DNA of 16,634 nt from NCBI GenBank assembly GCA_002359075.1, contig DEQA01000145.1:1-16634 (forward strand). The letters run 5' to 3'. The position numbers and the translations under genes are program-made. Under the pieces are notes generated by a model. The model was given only the letters and a program-made list of their open reading frames with translations, searched no databases and was not told the origin of the DNA. Within the stretch, counting starts at the first letter, position 1; every line of letters begins with the position of its first letter. Origin of the DNA: Planococcaceae bacterium UBA3378. GTDB lineage: Bacteria > Bacillota > Bacilli > Bacillales_A > Planococcaceae. Below are positions 6,136 through 13,096 of this stretch, in pieces.

Positions 6136-6477
6136 ATGAAAAAATTACTGAAGTATACAGTGATTGGTATCGGTGTTTTAATTTTAGCCGGCATTTTAGC
6201 ACCAATGATTGCCGGATTTTTAGTAGGAGGCGCCATTGCATTGGGAGGATTCTGGCTGTATGAAAGAAGCGAGTCATCCATTATGAAGCTGATCGGCATC
6301 ACTGTCATCATTTCGGGTGTCATGGTCGCAATCGGCAGCTCACCGATCCTGCTATTAGTCATTGCACCGGCAGTCGGCTATGTAGTCTATAAGCTATGGA
6401 AACGCAGCGAGCCGGAAATGGTAACAGATAACCCCTTCGATAATTTCGAAGCGGAATGGAATAAACTATCTAAATAA
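6136..6477 (+). CDS. LiaI-like small membrane protein (lmo0954-type)
   Basis: A 113-residue integral membrane protein. A short basic start (MKKLLKY) precedes about four hydrophobic stretches, near residues 8-24, 27-43, 52-67 and 69-88. A cytosolic acidic tail follows, ending DNPFDNFEAEWNKLSK. In LiaI-type systems such a protein anchors the PspA-like LiaH to the membrane during envelope stress. Position supports the role, as liaH begins 15 bases downstream. ATG at 6136 is preferred over longer upstream versions of the frame because AGAGGAG lies eight bases before it. It differs from the two-segment B. subtilis LiaI by having extra hydrophobic segments, so the function rests on context and resemblance to lmo0954-type proteins. 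Confidence 0.8.
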   Translation: MKKLLKYTVIGIGVLILAGILAPMIAGFLVGGAIALGGFWLYERSESSIMKLIGITVIISGVMVAIGSSPILLLVIAPAVGYVVYKLWKRSEPEMVTDNPFDNFEAEWNKLSK

Positions 6478-6492
6478 GAAGGAGAGAGTTCA

Positions 6493-7104
6493 ATGAACTT
6501 ATTACAACGTTTTATTTATACGACTGAGGCAAAATTACATGAAATATGTGATTCGGCGGAGCGCAAAAATCCTATTGCTATGTTGAATCAATATGTCCGC
6601 CAGGCGGAAAAGGAAACAGAAAAGGTAGGGGTTCTTGTTGCACGTCAGGCAGATCTCAAAAATAAGATTGCAACAGAATTGGGACAGGTAGAAAAGAAGC
6701 TGCAAAAACGTACAGAGCAGCTCCAGCTTGCCCAGCAGTCAGAGGAACAGGACTTGATCGAATTCACTTTATCGGAAGTGGAGGCGTATAAAGTACGTGC
6801 AGACTTATTGCAGCAAAGTCTGGCAGAGGCGGCAGCGGAGCATACGAACCTTGAACGGCAGTTCGAGCAGATGAAGCATCGTTTACAGGATATGAAAGTG
6901 CGCCAGCTTCAGTTAATGAGCAAGGAAAATGCAGCTCATGCCCACTACCGTCTAGATGAAGCATCATCTAAACAGGCAGACGTGCATGCTAACAAATTCG
7001 GGGAGGCAGCGGAATATATCGAACGCATCTCCTTAAAGCTGAAGAACGATTACGAAATCACGACATTTGAACAACGTTTGGCGGCGCTTGAACGGAAGCA
7101 ATAG
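6493..7104 (+). CDS. liaH: LiaH, PspA/IM30-family phage-shock protein
   Basis: Peripheral membrane, oligomer-forming protein that protects a damaged cytoplasmic membrane and is the main output of the LiaFSR response. The 203 residues are almost wholly helical coiled coil. The family-typical opening has an amphipathic start (MNLLQRFIYTTEAKLHE), then NPIAMLNQYVRQAEKE. A long Glu/Gln/Lys/Arg-rich coiled coil runs from about 30 to 145, and a helical end contains FEQRLAALERKQ. It is slightly shorter than E. coli PspA (222), as is usual for Gram-positive forms. AAGGAGAG ends seven bases before the ATG. It follows the LiaI-like gene closely and is followed by a strong hairpin. That suggests a short abundant transcript for these two genes and reduced read-through into liaFSR. 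Confidence 0.9.
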   Translation: MNLLQRFIYTTEAKLHEICDSAERKNPIAMLNQYVRQAEKETEKVGVLVARQADLKNKIATELGQVEKKLQKRTEQLQLAQQSEEQDLIEFTLSEVEAYKVRADLLQQSLAEAAAEHTNLERQFEQMKHRLQDMKVRQLQLMSKENAAHAHYRLDEASSKQADVHANKFGEAAEYIERISLKLKNDYEITTFEQRLAALERKQ

Positions 7105-7112
7105 TATAATGA

Positions 7113-7145
7113 AAGATGTGGAATGTAAGCTCCGCATCTTTTTTT
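7113..7145 (+). terminator. Terminator/attenuator between liaH and liaF
   Basis: AAGATGTGGA (7113-7122) pairs with TCCGCATCTT (7131-7140), ten pairs including one G-U, with an eight-base loop and a run of seven T (7139-7145). Partial termination here would separate high-level liaI-liaH expression from liaFSR, as is described for the B. subtilis lia operon. Confidence 0.88.
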
Positions 7146-7250
7146 CCGTTCTTTCTTCAGGACCACAGGAACAGGGGAAAGTACATGATGGATTTTTAAA
7201 TGGAAAGAAGTATATATGTAATAAAAATGCCTGTACATAGGAGGCGGCAA

Positions 7251-7850
7251 ATGAAAAACAAACTTGTCATAATTATCGGTCTTATCATATTTATAGAATT
7301 GTTCGTCTTTCATAATGGGGGCGTGTTATTCCTGCTCGTTGCGTTTGCCCTTTATGTGTTAAGCGTGCAAAAGAACGAGAAAATGTATGCCACTATTGCT
7401 CTTGTATTTGCCATTCTCGCCATTTTATCAATGGTAACACTTAGATGGCTAATCCCGGCTGGCATCATTTATTGGTTATATCACCACTATAAGCGGGATG
7501 CTTATGTACCGGCCTTTTTTGGCGCATATGAGACGGAGGAAAAGCCGTATCCTTGGAAAAATCAAGGTGTGACACGAGTATTCGGCAATGTGATGATTGA
7601 TGCTACTAAAACGATCTTACCATTAGAGCCTGCATTCATATCCATTTTTCAAGGGATTGGAAAAACAACAATTATAGTTCCCTATGATGTAGAGTGCTAT
7701 ATTGCTGTAAATCAAGGCTATGGCAAAGTGCTCGTGAATGGAGAGACGGTAACATCACAGCAAAGGATAGTAATAGAAGAGGGCGGAAGGCGGAAGCTCA
7801 TGATTCATGTATCAATCGGGTTAGGTGAGGTGGAAATATGGCAAAAATAA
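7251..7850 (+). CDS. liaF: LiaF, membrane inhibitor of the LiaRS system
   Basis: Membrane protein that holds the sensor kinase LiaS inactive until the cell envelope is stressed. There are 199 residues from the chosen start. Hydrophobic membrane segments fill about residues 4-80. A soluble C-terminal domain of beta-strand character follows, with RVFGNVMIDATKTILP, QGIGKTTIIVPYDVECYI and VSIGLGEVEIWQK, typical of the LiaF/VraT C-terminal domain. ATG at 7251 has AGGAGG six bases upstream. The frame extends 17 codons further upstream but that stretch has no good ribosome site. The 3' end overlaps liaS by 13 bases, pointing to translational coupling. The LiaG gene found between liaH and liaF in B. 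subtilis is absent. Confidence 0.88.
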   Translation: MKNKLVIIIGLIIFIELFVFHNGGVLFLLVAFALYVLSVQKNEKMYATIALVFAILAILSMVTLRWLIPAGIIYWLYHHYKRDAYVPAFFGAYETEEKPYPWKNQGVTRVFGNVMIDATKTILPLEPAFISIFQGIGKTTIIVPYDVECYIAVNQGYGKVLVNGETVTSQQRIVIEEGGRRKLMIHVSIGLGEVEIWQK

Positions 7851-8863
7851 TAGGCTTTAGCTTTCGCACCTTGCTGCTGATGCTGATGCTCGGCTCATTT
7901 GTATATGGCAGTCTTGTCCTCTTATACGGAGTTCCGAGTGAGAAAAACTGGCGCCCCCTCTTAGAAAATGCTGAAAATGGGAAATTGCCGGTATTGGCTA
8001 TCCTTATTTTCGGTGTGCTGGTAGTAAGTTTAGTTATTTCATTTTGGATTACTTCTATCATTGTGACAAAGGATTTTCAAGCGGGCAGACAGATCAAAAA
8101 GCTGCTCGATATCGAACGGTATAAAGAGCCGAAAGCTTCCCCCCGCCCAATACGAAAACCCCTATCAGAGGTGGCAGAGCTGATTGAACACCAGCGGAAG
8201 ACACTGCATCGTATCACAAATGAAAAGGTAGAAGCGGATGAAACCATTGTCCGCCAACGCCTTGTAGAGGAGCGGCAGCGACTGGCAAGGAAGCTGCATG
8301 ATTCTGTTTCGCAGCAGTTATTTGCAGCATCCATGCTGCTGTCGTCTGTTACTGAAAATAATGAAGATGCAGCGATTTTAGTGCAGATCGAAAAAATCGT
8401 CCAGCAGGCCCAGTTGGAGATGCGTGCATTGCTCCTGCATTTGCGCCCGATTGCATTGCAGAACAAAACGCTTGCGCAGGGACTTCGGGAGCTGATAGAG
8501 GAATTACAGCAAAAGGGGTCCTTCCAACTTCATTATGAGCTGGCGGATGTACCGTTGACAAAGGCGCAGGAGGATCATCTGTTTCGCATTGCACAGGAGG
8601 CTTTATCCAATACACTCCGCCATGCAAAAGCGACGGATGTAGAGCTTGTCCTGATGGAAAGAATGAATATGTACATTTTACGAATCCAGGATAATGGCAT
8701 TGGATTTGATGCCCAGCAAGAAAAAATAGGCTCCTACGGGATGAAAAATATAGTGGAAAGAGCAACGGAAATCGGTGGTATTTGTACAATTACTTCTGTT
8801 CCGGGGCAGGGGACGAAAATAGAAGTGCAGATTGCAAAGGAAGTGGGGGAAAAACATGATTAA
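7838..8863 (+). CDS. liaS: LiaS, envelope-stress sensor histidine kinase
   Basis: Membrane histidine kinase of the NarL-partner (HisKA_3) class, 341 residues. Two membrane segments near 11-31 and 50-76 flank an outside loop of only about 18 residues, so direct ligand sensing is unlikely and control by LiaF is expected. A HAMP-like linker and coiled coil lead to the H-box ERQRLARKLHDSVSQQ, with phospho-acceptor H154. The ATPase domain shows the N-box FRIAQEALSNTLRHA, the G1 box DNGIGFD, then GSYGMKNI and a final GQGTKIEVQI. The start lies inside the end of liaF, preceded by GGTGAGGTGG. The stop overlaps the liaR start by eight bases. Confidence 0.93.
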   Translation: MAKIIGFSFRTLLLMLMLGSFVYGSLVLLYGVPSEKNWRPLLENAENGKLPVLAILIFGVLVVSLVISFWITSIIVTKDFQAGRQIKKLLDIERYKEPKASPRPIRKPLSEVAELIEHQRKTLHRITNEKVEADETIVRQRLVEERQRLARKLHDSVSQQLFAASMLLSSVTENNEDAAILVQIEKIVQQAQLEMRALLLHLRPIALQNKTLAQGLRELIEELQQKGSFQLHYELADVPLTKAQEDHLFRIAQEALSNTLRHAKATDVELVLMERMNMYILRIQDNGIGFDAQQEKIGSYGMKNIVERATEIGGICTITSVPGQGTKIEVQIAKEVGEKHD

Positions 8864-9485
8864 AATTGTCGTGGCAGATGACCATGAAATGGTACGTATC
8901 GGTGTAGTAGCCTATCTTTCAGCACAGCCTGACATGGAAGTCATTGGAGAAGCAGCAGATGGAAAAGAAGCTGTCGATCAGGTGCTCGCTTTGCGTCCGG
9001 ATATTATTTTGCTGGACAATGTGATGCCTAACATGACGGGGGTCGAAGCTGCAGTCGAGATTTTAAAGAACTGGCCCGAAGCGAAAATTATGATGGTCAC
9101 AAGCTTTTTAGACGATGATAAAGTGTACCCGGCACTTGAGGCAGGTGCTGTCAGCTATTTACTGAAAACATCGAATGCCAAGCAAATTGCTGATGCCATC
9201 CGCCGTACAGTGAAGGGAGAGTCGGTTCTTGAGCCGGAAGTGACAGCAAAAATGATGCAGAAGCTTCGCAGACCGACTGCAATGCTCCATGATGAATTGA
9301 CCGAACGGGAGATGGAGGTACTGCTCCTCCTTGCTCAAGGGAAAACGAATCAGGATATCGCTGATGAGCTATTTATCGGGATCAAAACAGTAAAGACGCA
9401 TGTCAGCAATATTTTATCGAAGCTGGGAGTCCAGGACCGTACACAGGCAGTTGTTTATGCCTTTTCGCATCAGCTGGTGAAATGA
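8856..9485 (+). CDS. liaR: LiaR, NarL/LuxR-type response regulator
   Basis: Response regulator of 210 residues, phosphorylated by LiaS to activate the liaI-liaH promoter. The receiver domain has acidic D8-D9 (VVADDHE), phospho-acceptor D54 in IILLDNVMPNMTG, switch Thr in MMVTSF and Lys in SYLLKTS. The C-terminal LuxR helix-turn-helix is complete: LTEREMEVLLLLAQGKTNQD, then IKTVKTHVSNILSKLGV. ATG at 8856 is chosen over an upstream in-frame codon because it begins exactly at the conserved MIKIVVADDHE; a purine-rich GTGGGGG precedes it. It overlaps liaS by eight bases, so liaF, liaS and liaR are translationally coupled. Confidence 0.94.
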   Translation: MIKIVVADDHEMVRIGVVAYLSAQPDMEVIGEAADGKEAVDQVLALRPDIILLDNVMPNMTGVEAAVEILKNWPEAKIMMVTSFLDDDKVYPALEAGAVSYLLKTSNAKQIADAIRRTVKGESVLEPEVTAKMMQKLRRPTAMLHDELTEREMEVLLLLAQGKTNQDIADELFIGIKTVKTHVSNILSKLGVQDRTQAVVYAFSHQLVK

Positions 9486-9540
9486 AAAGAAAGCGAGCCG
9501 ATATAGAAAAATAGAATAGACGGCAATAGGTGGGATGAAC

Positions 9541-9828
9541 ATGGTTAGATCAGTAGGTCCGGGCGGGACAAATATAAACACCCCTTCCCAAAGAAGAACG
9601 CAGGAACGGACGCAAACTACATTTCCAAAAGTAGGGGCAAACGAACTGCGGGAGGACGAAAAGACAGAAGGCTCCTCCAAGCCGATCATGGCAGGCGCAA
9701 AGCTGACAGGAAATGTCCAATCGATTATAGAAGAGGAATATGATGTTGTTCGTCTCAATGCTGATGGTGACCGGCTGGAAGTGAGCCGTAGAGCGATTTC
9801 ATTAGCAAAAGAGAAACTATATAGCTAG
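9541..9828 (+). CDS. Small protein of unknown function downstream of liaR
   Basis: I do not recognise this 95-residue protein. The N-terminal half (to about residue 50) is polar, Thr/Gln/Arg/Glu-rich and probably disordered. The C-terminal half is ordered-looking: GAKLTGNVQSIIEEEYDVVR, then ADGDRLEVSRRAISLAKEKL, ending in a likely amphipathic helix. There is no signal peptide, membrane segment or cysteine. ATG at 9541 has AGGTGGG six bases upstream; the ATG at 9535 directly abuts it and is less likely. It lies 55 bases after liaR with no terminator between them, so it is probably transcribed with the lia genes, and a strong terminator follows. A role in envelope stress is only a guess from position. 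Confidence 0.72.
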   Translation: MVRSVGPGGTNINTPSQRRTQERTQTTFPKVGANELREDEKTEGSSKPIMAGAKLTGNVQSIIEEEYDVVRLNADGDRLEVSRRAISLAKEKLYS

Positions 9829-9830
9829 AG

Positions 9831-9869
9831 AAAAGCCGCTAAGACCTAATGGGTGCTGGCGGCTTTTTT
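9831..9869 (+). terminator. Terminator of the lia locus
   Basis: AAAGCCGC (9832-9839) pairs with GCGGCTTT (9859-9866), with a small inner ACC/GGT pairing, and six T run from 9864 to 9869. It ends the liaFSR-plus-small-gene transcript. Confidence 0.85.
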
Positions 9870-9884
9870 GACGTGATAAAAGTA

Positions 9885-9915
9885 AAAGCCATGCCGACAG
9901 TGCCGGCACGGCTTT
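9885..9915 (-). terminator. Terminator of the ABC-F gene
   Basis: AAAGCC-A-TGCCG and CGGCA-C-GGCTTT pair with one A-C mismatch around a seven-base loop. On the minus strand TTTTACTTTT follows. It lies eight bases past the stop codon of the minus-strand gene. Confidence 0.8.
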
Positions 9916-9922
9916 CGCGTTC

Positions 9923-11491
9923 TTAAAGATCCGTTTTTCCTGTTGTAAACCAGTCCTGTACATTCCAAATTTTTGTCGCCAAACCTTCGTAAAAATCAGG
10001 TTCGTGGGATACAAGGACGATGGTACCTTTGAATTCCTGCATGGCGCGCTTTAATTCTGCTTTCGCATCGACATCCAAGTGGTTTGTCGGCTCGTCAAAG
10101 ATTAGCCAGTTTGCTTCATTCATCATCAGTTTACATAGGCGGACCTTCGCCTGCTCACCACCTGACAGGGAGTTCAGCGGACGCTGAATATGCTCTGTCT
10201 TCAAGCCGGCGCGGGCTAATGCAGCACGTACTTGGGCTTGCTCCATGGACGGGAAGGCATTCCAAACGTCATCGATAGGTGTGATTTTTTCCGCTTTTAC
10301 TTCCTGCTCGAAGTAAGAAGGGAATAGGTAGTCACCACGGAACACTTTCCCTCCAAGCGGGTTGATTTTGCCCAGCATTGTTTTCAGCAAGGTTGATTTA
10401 CCGACACCGTTCATCCCCACTAACGCGATTTTTTCGCCGCGTTCGATTTGGAATGTTAAAGGAGGCAGTAATGGCTTGTCTTTTTCATAACCGATCAGCA
10501 GTTCCTCTGCCTCCACTACATAGCGGCTCGATGCGCGTGCTTCCTTGAAGCCGAATTCAGGCTTTATAGCTGTTTCCGGTCGGTCGATCCGTTCTAGGCG
10601 GTCAAGCTGCTTTGCACGGGATTTTGCACGACCTGTCGTAGAGTAACGCGCTTTATTTTTTGCGATGAATTCCTCTTGCTTTTTAATGAATTCCTGCTGT
10701 TTTTCGTAAGCCTCAATGTGCTGGCGCTTGTTGATTTCAGCAAGCTCCAGGAATTTTTCATAAGTAGCTGTATAACGTGTCATTTTGGAGAATTCTAAAT
10801 GGAAAATGACATCTACTACCTCATTCATAAATTCCGTATCATGGGAAATTAATAAAAATGCATGAGGATAGTTTTTCAGGTAGTTTTTCAGCCATGAAAC
10901 GTGTTCTTCGTCCAAATAGTTAGTCGGCTCGTCTAGTAACAGCACTTTCGGTTTTTCCAACAGCAGCTTAGCTAATAATACTTTAGTCCGCTGACCACCG
11001 GATAAAGCAGCAACGTCACGGTCCAGCCCGATCGCATCAAGGCCAAGTCCGCGTGCTACCTCTTCAATTTTCATATCTAATGTGTAGAAGTCTCCGGCAT
11101 CCAAAGCATCCTGGATTTCCGCCATCTCTTCCAGCAGCTTTTCCAACTCTTCAGGTGTCGCTTCTGCCATCTTCATCGTAATCTCGTTTAGCTCTTCTTC
11201 CTTTTTATAAAGCGGAAGAAAGGCATCACGCAAGGCGTCCCGCATCGTACGGCCTGCTGTCAGCACAGTATGCTGGTCAAGGTAGCCGTAGTGGGTGCCG
11301 GGCAGCCATTCTACCTTCCCTGTATCGTGGATTGCCTGTCCTGTAATAATGCTCATTAATGTCGATTTCCCTACACCGTTTGCCCCGACCAGACCGATAT
11401 GGTCACCTTCAACTAAACGGAATGACACATCTTTAAACAGCGTGCGGTCGCCAAAGGAATGTCCTAAATTTTCAACCGTTAATATTGCCAT
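9923..11491 (-). CDS. ABC-F family ribosome-associated ATPase
   Basis: Soluble protein with two ATP-binding cassettes and no membrane domain. ABC-F proteins act on ribosomes, as translation factors or for antibiotic protection. Of 522 residues, the first cassette has GANGVGKST near 36-44, LSGGQRTKV and LLLDEPTNYLD; the second has GMNGVGKST, LSGGEQAKV and FDEPTNHLD. Between them the charged P-site tRNA interaction linker runs through KRQHIEAYEKQQEFIKKQ and RAKSRAKQLDRLER. Both cassettes are intact, so ATP hydrolysis is expected. It lacks a long C-terminal coiled coil, unlike Uup. It resembles B. subtilis housekeeping ABC-F proteins of the YfmM/YkpA kind more than specialised resistance factors, but I cannot fix the orthologue. 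ATG at 11491, with GGAGGAA nine bases upstream. A terminator separates it from the upstream small gene, so it may depend on read-through or on an unseen promoter. Confidence 0.92.
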   Translation of the reverse strand: MAILTVENLGHSFGDRTLFKDVSFRLVEGDHIGLVGANGVGKSTLMSIITGQAIHDTGKVEWLPGTHYGYLDQHTVLTAGRTMRDALRDAFLPLYKKEEELNEITMKMAEATPEELEKLLEEMAEIQDALDAGDFYTLDMKIEEVARGLGLDAIGLDRDVAALSGGQRTKVLLAKLLLEKPKVLLLDEPTNYLDEEHVSWLKNYLKNYPHAFLLISHDTEFMNEVVDVIFHLEFSKMTRYTATYEKFLELAEINKRQHIEAYEKQQEFIKKQEEFIAKNKARYSTTGRAKSRAKQLDRLERIDRPETAIKPEFGFKEARASSRYVVEAEELLIGYEKDKPLLPPLTFQIERGEKIALVGMNGVGKSTLLKTMLGKINPLGGKVFRGDYLFPSYFEQEVKAEKITPIDDVWNAFPSMEQAQVRAALARAGLKTEHIQRPLNSLSGGEQAKVRLCKLMMNEANWLIFDEPTNHLDVDAKAELKRAMQEFKGTIVLVSHEPDFYEGLATKIWNVQDWFTTGKTDL

Positions 11492-11534
11492 ATATTATCG
11501 TTCCTCCAATAATTCTTAGTCTATTATGTTCATC

Positions 11535-11561
11535 AAAAAACTCGCGGTACGCGGCCGCGAG
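11535..11561 (-). terminator. Terminator of the small coiled-coil gene
   Basis: CTCGCGG (11541-11547) and CCGCGAG (11555-11561) pair perfectly with a seven-base loop. On the minus strand six T follow (11540-11535). It is strongly GC-rich compared with its surroundings. Confidence 0.85.
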
Positions 11562-11588
11562 CAGAGTAGAATATGTGTTCAAAGCAAT

Positions 11589-11774
11589 TTAAAACTCAGC
11601 TAACTGCTTGTTTAATTCTGCAAGTCGTGCTTCCATTTTTTCCAGGCGCTCCAACGCTTGCTTGACCGAGTCGGGATGCCCCACTGATTCAAGCTTTTCC
11701 ATGTCACCCTGCAAGTTGATGTAATCCATTTTCAATTCTGTAATCTGCTGTTGTACCTGTGATTTTGTTAGCAT
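11589..11774 (-). CDS. Small coiled-coil protein (SE1832-like)
   Basis: A 61-residue cytosolic protein, almost entirely predicted coiled coil: MLTKSQVQQQITELKMDY, then GDMEKLESVGHPDSVKQALE, then a heptad-like RLEKMEARLAELNKQLAEF. It resembles the small SE1832-type family of unknown function in staphylococci and bacilli; I recall this from memory and have not checked it. AAAGGAG is ten bases upstream of the ATG. It has its own candidate promoter and terminator, so it is a complete single-gene unit. No function is known to me. Confidence 0.82.
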   Translation of the reverse strand: MLTKSQVQQQITELKMDYINLQGDMEKLESVGHPDSVKQALERLEKMEARLAELNKQLAEF

Positions 11775-11833
11775 GGAATCTACACTCCTTTACAAAAAAT
11801 ATTCCCGCTTCCTTTTGAGAATTTCTGCTCTCT

Positions 11834-11842
11834 ATTGTAGCA
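11834..11842 (-). promoter_or_regulatory. Extended -10 promoter of the small coiled-coil gene
   Basis: On the minus strand TGC-TACAAT forms an extended -10 about 60 bases before the ATG at 11774. No good -35 is visible. Confidence 0.4.
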
Positions 11843-11902
11843 CATACAAGATGGATTTGAGAATGAGAATGGTTTATGGCAGCAGTGGAAAATGGAGAAA
11901 AG

Positions 11903-11943
11903 AAGCCAGCAGTGGGATAGGGTAAGGGATCATTCGTTGGCTT
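11903..11943 (-). terminator. Possible weak terminator of the PseG-like gene
   Basis: AAGCCA (11903-11908) can pair with TGGCTT (11938-11943) over a loop of about 30 bases. On the minus strand CTTTTC follows two bases later. The long loop makes this doubtful, but no better terminator follows the gene. Confidence 0.3.
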
Positions 11944-11953
11944 TTGCTGAACT

Positions 11954-12994
11954 TTACAGCTGGGCTAAGTGTCTACCGTATGCTAGGTCTAAAAGCAATG
12001 CCTGCAAAATCTCGTTATTCCCTAAAATCTCCAATGACCGCTGTTTGCGGATGGCCCGCTCCCGACGATGCTCATGCAGCAGCAGTTCCATTACAGCATT
12101 TTGGATGGAGGACTGCTTAATTTTACGTCCGAGTCCTAAATGGATAAAACCGTTTAGCTCCCGTGCAAATGCGTGGGCAATTTCCCGCTCATGCTGTGCA
12201 AGCGTAATACACGGAATACCGACTGCCGCTACTTTGTAAGGGGTGTAATTGTTGTTGCATACGACAATATCGGCATCGTGCAGCAGTTCATACAGAGCCC
12301 CGGTATTTTTTACAATTTTAGCATTGCGGCGGCTTAATAACATCATTTGTAAATCCCCGATAGGATGTTTGTAGTCATCATCAATCGCCACCGAAATTCT
12401 TAACGGAACATGAAGCTGTGTCAGGTGCCGCAATGTACGATATGTGAGATTGTGCTCGTCCCCATCCTCAAAGGCTATCACAATATGAGGGGGATGATTT
12501 GTCAGGTGGTCTTCACGAATAGCTGCGATTTCCGGCAGATAATCGTTTACCGCAAAGGCATAGCTGCCAGCCAGTGTATTGGCCGGCAGCAGCTCGCCCG
12601 AGGAACCTAAATCCTCAAATAAAGCGACTACATTACAGTCCGCCAGTACATTGCCGCTGCCAAAATCATCGAAATGAACTACCGTTTTGCAGAACGGCCG
12701 CAGCATCTCTACTTGCTCGGCTATCGTGTCTTTTCCGTCCTGAATAATTAAATCCAGATCAAGATTGCGGATTGACTTGATAAGCTCTTCATATTTTTCA
12801 AATAAAACAGGTGTTACCCCTATGCCCTCAAAGCGCTGTAACGCACTCATATCGTTAGTTTTCACAAACATAAAAACAGATTCATCGTTTAATAGTTTAC
12901 TTAACAGTATTGCCCGTTCCAATGGATAAAGACCTTTAATAGGGCAATGCTCAACAATAAAAGCAATTTTCTTTTTTTGATTTGGCAAATTCAT
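11954..12994 (-). CDS. PseG/SpsG-like GT-B-fold protein, unknown substrate
   Basis: A 346-residue soluble protein that looks like the UDP-sugar hydrolase/glycosyltransferase-28 superfamily. The N-terminal Rossmann half carries KIAFIVEHCPIKGLYPLERA where PseG has its GxGHxxR loop, followed by a paired strand and helix pattern and VVHFDDFGSGNVLADCNVVA. The C-terminal half has ADIVVCNNNYTPYKVAAVGI and PCITLAQHEREIAHA, matching in layout the nucleotide-binding region of MurG/PseG proteins, but with the usual Gly-Ser-Thr loop replaced by NNNYTPYK. The catalytic loop is also divergent. No spore coat, flagellin glycosylation or sialic-acid genes are nearby. The enzyme may therefore be an orphan with a changed substrate, or an inactive relative. 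ATG at 12994, with AAAGGA about five bases upstream. Divergent from the next gene. The superfamily is fairly likely; the function is unknown. Confidence 0.7.
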   Translation of the reverse strand: MNLPNQKKKIAFIVEHCPIKGLYPLERAILLSKLLNDESVFMFVKTNDMSALQRFEGIGVTPVLFEKYEELIKSIRNLDLDLIIQDGKDTIAEQVEMLRPFCKTVVHFDDFGSGNVLADCNVVALFEDLGSSGELLPANTLAGSYAFAVNDYLPEIAAIREDHLTNHPPHIVIAFEDGDEHNLTYRTLRHLTQLHVPLRISVAIDDDYKHPIGDLQMMLLSRRNAKIVKNTGALYELLHDADIVVCNNNYTPYKVAAVGIPCITLAQHEREIAHAFARELNGFIHLGLGRKIKQSSIQNAVMELLLHEHRRERAIRKQRSLEILGNNEILQALLLDLAYGRHLAQL

Positions 12995-13096
12995 CGCATC
13001 CTTTCTCTCGCCTGTTCCCTTTAAAATATGGTGAAAAAAAGGTAGTTATGTGTGAAAATGAAACAAAACTATAGAAAAGAAAAGGTGGGCTTGCAT

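Noticed and set aside
8077..8789. Minus-strand open frames opposite liaS.
   Set aside because: Antisense to a complete histidine kinase, low-complexity Ser/Cys-rich translation, no ribosome site.
13048..13074. Eight-codon open frame (ATG...TAG) with an AAAGGTAG site before the SDR gene, as a leader peptide.
   Set aside because: No run of a single regulatory amino acid and no attenuator hairpin behind it; it can easily arise by chance.
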